From Fragum whitleyi (Eukaryota; Mollusca; Bivalvia; Cardiida; Cardiidae), in NCBI GenBank assembly GCA_948146395.1, contig OX411543.1, forward strand, positions 53,052,017 through 53,116,016: a stretch of 64,000 nt of DNA, given 5' to 3'. Shown piece after piece: positions 58,051 to 64,000 of this stretch. The notes beneath the pieces are model-generated. The model did no database searches. It saw only the letters and a program-made list of their open reading frames with translations, and had not been told where the DNA came from. A program made the translations under genes and the position numbers. Position 1 is the stretch's first letter. Every line of letters starts with the position of its first letter.

Positions 58051-58885
58051 AATTATTCGTTGTTGTTCATGGCCTTTGGGTACGGGGTCAGTGACGGCAT
58101 GGATGGGTATATGAGTGTAATGAAAAACTGATCCACACACAGTTCAAAAAGGTACAATGAATTATTCCTGATAAATCAATGCTATCTTAGATATTTGCTC
58201 TCCTCTGGAACTGATTCTTATGTTTTGATTTCATTTTGCCCATTAAAATTTTCTTTTAAGGAAAGCAGGGGGCCATCAAAGAGTACATGTAGACCATCTT
58301 GTAAGAAGAAAAAGACCGTCTACTAATGTGCACAGATCTTAATATGATTGCGTGTGTCTTGGAAATGTTTAACAGGTTGCAAAATTTGCCTTCCAACCAC
58401 GATTCTAATAGCAAAAAGGCTATGGGCGAGCAGATCCAAATCCGATTATGAAACCTTCCGAAAGATTTTCGGCAAATCGTAGAAGCTGATTCAAGAAACA
58501 TTGCATTAAAAAATACAGTTTTATAGCACAATTGAAAAAAATCCTCGAACAATCAAAAATGTCTTTTTTCAGCGTCCGTTATGTGTTATCCGCAATTACT
58601 GTCCCTACTGCGTTTGAGCCACTGGTTCGCTTCCGTAGTTTGCTACCACTTTCACATTTTTAGCGGAAACATTTTGCCAAATGAACAATTTATATTTTTT
58701 ATACTTTGCATTTAAAGGTAAAAGTAAAACGCACTCTTATAAGTGGTCCCATCATTTTTTTAGAAGTATATATATAAATGATAAAAAACGATACTGTAAA
58801 GTACAAATCAGGAATTTATACTTTTCGCCAACACATTATAACACATTCCGAAAAAAAATAATAATATAAAAATAAAAATATATTA

Positions 58886-59313
58886 CAGTTAAAAAAACAT
58901 CGTGAAATTGACAGTCATTCCGATCAAAACCATTCTAAACCATTCACTCAGCGCTCTATATATCTATTCCAAACACTCACCCAAATCGATCAAAAACGCT
59001 CTGAAATCATAAAAAAAATTCAAAATCGTTTAAGACATTAAACATTTAGTTTAAATTGATCAAATTATTGTACAATATCATTGGCTTGTGTGGATTTTAA
59101 AGTGTATGATTGGTTCATTGAGACGCACAAACAGAAAAGTGTATATTCATATCTTTTATAGGGAGGTAATAATTATTGATAATTTTGTTCATTATCGATA
59201 TTGGATTACCTCCCTTGAATTAAACTCAAAACTCGCTCCACTCACTCATTCAATTTCATTCCAAAATCATTTCAAAAGCATTCAGCACGTCTATTTCATG
59301 ATGTCAGTAACTG
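58886..59313. mobile_element. Tc1-type MITE copy
   Basis: TA-flanked, with GGGAGGTAATAATT hairpin centre. Confidence 0.77.
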
Positions 59314-59959
59314 TATGGACAGTCGCTATTGTTCAAGCGATCAATTCTATTAAGCGACCGATTTTATTAAGCGACCACACATAGTCCTTATATCGTAGGC
59401 AACATCTCTGAATATTGCCTGATATTTTTAATTGAGAATATGTGTATTATTGAATATTATGTTGTTTGAAACCCATAAGCATTGTCTCAAGGAGACAATA
59501 CTAATGGGTTCAAACACCATGGAATTAATAAGGAATTATACATTGATCTATTTAATATGCTGTCATAGTGGTATGTCTTATTCATGAAAAAATGTATTAG
59601 GCCACCGTTTTCATAAGTGACTGGTCGTCCAAATTATTTCGAGGTTAAGACGCTTCTTAGAAAATCCTGGTAACTTAGAGCAAAAGCAAAAATTAATCAT
59701 GATTACTTTTGTCCACTTGTTAAGGTATTTCTTTTAACCGTTATCCTACTGAGTTTTAATTTTGTTTAGAATATATTGTCTTTTTTAGGCGGACTACTTC
59801 CAATCAGGCTCAAAACTTCCCCCACAGTTATTAAGTTAAATGCAGAAAGTGTATGGTGAGATCAGAACACACGTCTGTGCAGACTGATCTTTGTCCATAC
59901 TTTCTGCAAAAACTTAAACATCCTTAAAAAGTCGTTAATAGCAATGTAGAGATGAATTT

Positions 59960-60655
59960 TTCTTGGATGTTTTTATGTGGATTATCGAGAATAACGGTGG
60001 AATATCATTTGATAAACTAACCACCTAACCAGTGAATTGATAAACAGCTTCTACCCCGCTTTCGTACAATACATTCTATCTGACGTTATCGAAGCGGAAC
60101 TCAAAAAGTAACGCCATCATGAACGTTGCATATCAATCACATGGTATGTAACTTTAAGAAATTTTGTCCAAACATTGGGCCAACTTATTTCTCCCCCGGG
60201 CGGGGCCCGATTTAGTTGTTTTTCAGCCGGGCCACAATTAGAAATCAGCCCCTGTGTTCCGGTTGACAAGATGCTACAAACCGTTTTCTAATTATACCCC
60301 GCTTTGCGCGTGCACATGCTTGCAAAAACGGGTATGATTTGAAAACGGTTTGTATCATCTTGTCAGCCGGAACACCAGGGCTTGTTTTTTTTATTGTGGC
60401 CCGGCTGAAAAACATCAAAATCGGGACCCTTTCGGGCGAGAAATAAGTTGCCCCATTGTCACATTTGGTCTCATATTTGCATTCAGAAATACATCGTTCT
60501 TTTTTACAGTAAGGTTGATTGATATTTTATTTCGTGAACAACAAAAGCTATATTTTCACTCGTTGCTTCACTACTCGTGAAAATATAGCTTCTGTTGTTC
60601 ACTTAATGAAGTATAAATCGTTCTTACACAGAAACAAACAGTTATTCTCTGTGAT
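59960..60655. mobile_element. Hairpin element (gtgaaaatatagct family) with nested foldback
   Basis: Same family as 12,230-12,660, interrupted by a near-perfect foldback at about 60,173-60,460 whose arms contain TTTTTCAGCCGGGCCACA and its inverse. Confidence 0.7.
60173..60460. mobile_element. Foldback element with ~130 bp arms
   Basis: Arms pair from AACTTATTTCTC/GAGAAATAAGTT inward to a loop near GCGTGCACAT. A shorter related core (CCCGCTTTGCACGTGCACA) is at 11,175-11,280. Confidence 0.75.
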
Positions 60656-60692
60656 GTCTGATTGACATTGACCCGCAGATGGTAGGTTATTT

Positions 60693-61172
60693 CAGTTATA
60701 ACATCGTCCAATTGACATGGTAAATACTTTGGGAATGGTTTAGGAATGATATCGAATGAATTGGGGGAGAGAGTTTTGCACGAATTAAGGAGAGGCTATA
60801 CAATATCGGTAATTGCGTCCAATTGGAAGAATTTGGAGAAATTCTATAAACTCCCTTGCAAAAAAATGACGTCTTTTCATGTTTGTGGATCTTTTTTGGC
60901 ATTCCAGGCGCTTTGAAATCCACTTACGCCAATACAAGCGTGAAATGGTTCGATCGATTTGAATGATACGTTGCAAAATTTTAACGATTTCGAAGTGTTT
61001 TTGAATTTTTGCAGAGTGTTTTAGAGAGATTAGAACTAGTGATTGGAATGAATAAATGAATGAATGAATGGAATGAATGAATGATTGAATGAATGAATGA
61101 ATAGAGCACTGAGCGAGCGTATAAGAATTGTATTGATAGAGCTGAATGTCAATTTTCCGATGTTCTGAACTG
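60693..61172. mobile_element. Tc1-type MITE copy with GAAT microsatellite
   Basis: Recognisable ends; the internal 'gaatgaatgaatgg' segment has expanded into a GAAT array (about 61,048-61,104). Confidence 0.7.
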
Positions 61173-62176
61173 TAGATTCATATGATAAATTTCTTGCATA
61201 CATGTCTATTTTAGTTAATATCATTTTACAAATAACATGAAGAATAAGCAAAGAACATGTTTCATGTGGAAACCAATGATGATTATTTCGTTAATTAGTA
61301 AAAGCTAAGAGCAATTCATTTCTGGGTACATCTTGTTCACTTCCGAGACCCAGCCTAACTAGGGACGACATGCTGGGTAACTTCTTTTCTTTATTGTTCA
61401 AACATTTCAAGAATTTGAACCCGTCGGTATTGCACGAAAACTCGGCCCTGTTGTTTCCGGTATCAAACGAACACACAATAATACGTCACTTCCTGTGCAC
61501 GAGACAAACACATTTCAGGATTTCCGGTACACATATTAGCGCTGATTTATAGCAAATACATTTCTTCTGGCAAATTGTGGACTCATTTCTCTGCATTATT
61601 AGAAGAAAATAATTTAACTGTTACAAATTGACCATTCTTCAAAACTCCTCGTCTCTTTTGATATTTAATTATTCTCATAAGGCTATCATTATCTCTATGA
61701 TAAAGTAACAAATATTGGTGTTCTTCGCCATTCTATCTTTCTTAACAAACAAATTTTTATTCGTTCTTTAAGAAAGAGATCAATCGAAACAACGTACAGT
61801 AAAATGATTCTTTTTTTGATGAGTAAATTAAATCAGACCCCCCGCCCTAAAAGATACTAATCTTATAAGAAATATTTCAATAATCTATGACTTTCAGATG
61901 TCTTCATACATGTATTTGTTCTCTCCTTTTAAACAAGACGACAATAGAGCATAGATAGAATTAAGCCAATATGAATTTCATACAACATGTGTTTGTCAAA
62001 CCAATTTGGTACTGCAAATAGCATCATGAAATAGAGAAAGTGAATGAATGCGGCATGAAATAGAATGAGTAGGTGGAGCGAAATGAATACAATCAAGGGG
62101 AGGTGATATAACTTCGCAATCGGGAACCCTCGGCGATTCTACGGAATAGACCTCGGGAATAATCTGCGTTTTGCTT

Positions 62177-62371
62177 TCAAATCATAATATGACAAAATGA
62201 TCTCCCTAGACGATCTGAAAGCATTAAAGAAATTTGCTTTTCTTCATGCGTATTAACCAAAGTACTACCCGGAGCCGAATTACCTAAAAATTGACCAAAA
62301 AATACTACACTTACGTCCGAGGTACTTTCCAGTTTACGGAAAAGTACGAGCGATGTTCCGAATGATAACAT
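62177..62371 (-). pseudogene. Paralogous segment with CUB-end-like reading
   Basis: The minus strand is open for 64 codons, including FRKLESTSDVSVVFFGQFLG, NSAPGSTLVNTHEE and LMLSDRLGRSF. About 240 bp here (62,115-62,360) match segments of units A (2,300-2,610) and B (24,880-25,170). It sits inside the hairpin centre of a decayed MITE (left part from 62,026, right part to about 62,440), which suggests the segment was carried there. No good splice donor is seen. Confidence 0.28.
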
Positions 62372-62539
62372 CGATTATATAACATCGATAATTTGACGAA
62401 ATTGGACGAAATTGTAATTATTTTTTACCTCCCATTCATTATGTTTACGTATTTATCTGTCTATGTGTCTTCAGAACCCAGTCAGACGCAGTAAAAATCA
62501 CACCAGCAATTAAAGTAATGGAATGTTTTAACAATAGCA

Positions 62540-62977
62540 CTGTAAACAACATCGTGAAATTGACAAGGTGAAAGTTGTTGGAATGATTTTCGAATGAAAT
62601 TGAATGAGTTGGAGGAGTGAGTTTTGAGTAAAATGAAGAGGAGGTAATCCGTTATCGCTGATTTTCTTCAAGATGAACAAAATTAGCGATAATTTTTACT
62701 TCCCTTTTATAAAATATTCGGATAGGTTCTCTGAATAGCTTTCTATGTCTTTAAGAACCAGCATTCGCTTACAAAATTCAATTAAGACAGTGAAATCGAT
62801 AATATTTTTTAGCGATTTAATTTTAAATGTAGTAATTGATCTTATCATTTTAGTGACTCGGATGCGTTTTTGATTGGTTTGAGTGAGTGTAAGGAATGAA
62901 TGAATGGAGCGCTGAGTGAATGATTTAGAATGATTTTGATCGGAATGAGTGTCAATTTCACGATGATTTTAACTGTA
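62540..62977. mobile_element. Tc1-type MITE copy
   Basis: Near-complete copy, right end CGATGATTTTAACTG. Confidence 0.75.
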
Positions 62978-63219
62978 TTAACTGTATAGGTTGCCCAGAT
63001 TGTAATACAAATCAAACATAAAGCTGACATTAAAGCTCTTGTTAGAGAATAAGATTTTTTTCCTTGAATGCTTTTCCGTGATTAATCGCGAAATAACGGT
63101 AGTTTTTTATCATTTGGTAAACGGCATAACAAGTGAAATGTTCAAATTTTTATACTCCGCTTTCATTCATGAATTTCACCCTATCTGACATTCTCTGATC
63201 GGAGCCCAATAATTGATGT

Positions 63220-63975
63220 CATCATAATTGCAATCCAATAAAATAAAGAATTTTGATTGGTTTAAATCGCATCACGTGGGGAAATCCATTGCACTTTATT
63301 TCTGTATAAAATCCAATACGTCTTTCGGGATTCCCCGACCTTCGATCTGTGAGCTCTGTGTTGTAGGAACATAAAATTTATCTAGTTCGCGATCATCAAC
63401 GCAACATTGCTTTTTAATGTATTATACATTAAGATATTTTCGAGAGAATTTACGATTACAAGCATGTAGTGTAGATTCTGAGCCGACGTAAACTTAAAAA
63501 ACAGCGAGTCGACGAAGACCATCAAGCAACCCTCTCGACTAAGACCGACCATGCAGTTTTCGTTTAAAAATACAGACTAACTTGGCAATAACAAGTTTTT
63601 TGTCATAAGTACCTCTACGAATTTCAAAAATGTCCTTTATTTGTGTATCATTTGTTTTACTTAATGATATTTTTCTTCGATAGCGAGATAAAAAATACAC
63701 AATCTAACGATAGATTGTGTAATCTATACGCGCAGAAAGTAGACTTGAAGCTTTAATGTTTGGCCGAGTATTTTAATAGTTTTTTCGATCTAGAAGATTG
63801 CAATTATAAGGGACGAGTGTCTTTTTCACTGCGTTTATTGGGGTATAAATTGCAATTACCTTAGCACATGGCTTAAACATAATTTATTAAAACCTTTAAA
63901 CATTATTTGCCATGTGCTAAGGCAACTCGCTCTTTAAAGCCAAATAAACGCAGTGAACAAGATACTCTTCCCTAT
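63220..63975. mobile_element. Hairpin element, reversed third copy
   Basis: Reverse-orientation copy of the 3,969-4,707 family: the right end (CATCACGTGGGGAAATC) comes first and the hairpin lies at about 63,800-63,960. It abuts a partial copy of the 12.2-12.65 kb family at 63,068-63,220. Confidence 0.75.
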
Positions 63976-64000
63976 AATGAATATTGCAAATCCGCAAAAT

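Noticed and set aside
58256..58552. 98-codon minus-strand open stretch
   Set aside because: No domain motif, splice-site fit or repeat partner that would support coding; the length is unremarkable for this composition.
61291..61552. Possible promoter or first exon with several TTCC motifs
   Set aside because: No TATA, initiator, signal peptide or exon junction could be tied to the gene; too weak to list as a feature.

Overview
The window looks like nuclear DNA of an animal, most likely a mollusc and probably a bivalve. It is AT-rich, has no long open reading frames and no bacterial gene layout, and is packed with short hairpin transposons. Several repeats look like types I remember as common in mollusc DNA: tRNA-headed SINEs ending in a 'gaaagcggcgtaaaa'-type tail, the 'caagaggcccaagagggcct' repeat, and the ~150 bp 'gtggcctctagagtgcat' repeat. 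The species call is inference from these repeats, not from a search.

The only host gene I can support lies on the minus strand and is read from about 52.1 kb (possibly 55.6 kb) down to about 4.8 kb. Its small exons (75-168 bp) were found by translating between splice sites and checking that intron phases match. From 52,096 down to 26,641 thirteen exons join without a frame break or stop into 557 codons: CUB domain 1 (three exons), CUB domain 2 (three exons), then cadherin repeats (seven exons) with recognisable VPEN, LDYE, DVDEFAP and NANDSDG motifs. The product should be extracellular and calcium-dependent, in adhesion or secreted matrix. I see no signal peptide, membrane segment or cytoplasmic tail, so both gene ends are missing or unrecognised.

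The last eight of these exons (CUB-2 end exon plus seven cadherin exons) exist twice. Unit A spans about 1,988-20,806 and unit B about 24,553-44,216. All eight exon pairs keep length class, phase and an open frame, and differ by a modest number of amino acids and one in-frame codon deletion. The duplication breakpoint cuts through a CUB domain, between its middle and end exons. Downstream of the last cadherin exon both units carry what look like decayed CUB exons, so it is unclear whether A follows B in one protein or is a stranded array.

Comparing A and B gives a natural record of transposition. At least four elements are present in A with a matching empty site in B (3,969-4,707; 8,765-9,190; 9,728-10,801; 14,238-14,772), others differ less cleanly, and one short element is only in B (28,130-28,262). 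A 3.75 kb element with ~370 bp inverted ends (20,807-24,553) sits exactly between the units. Unit B is also split by about 6 kb (38,075-44,030) that holds a 5 x 199 bp satellite and a TTAA-flanked foldback element.

The remainder is intron or flanking repeat: more than 15 copies of one Tc1-type MITE, four other hairpin families, SINEs, a LINE end fragment, and three decayed Tc1-like transposase pieces. No CRISPR, operon, prokaryotic defence or other compact multi-gene system is present.
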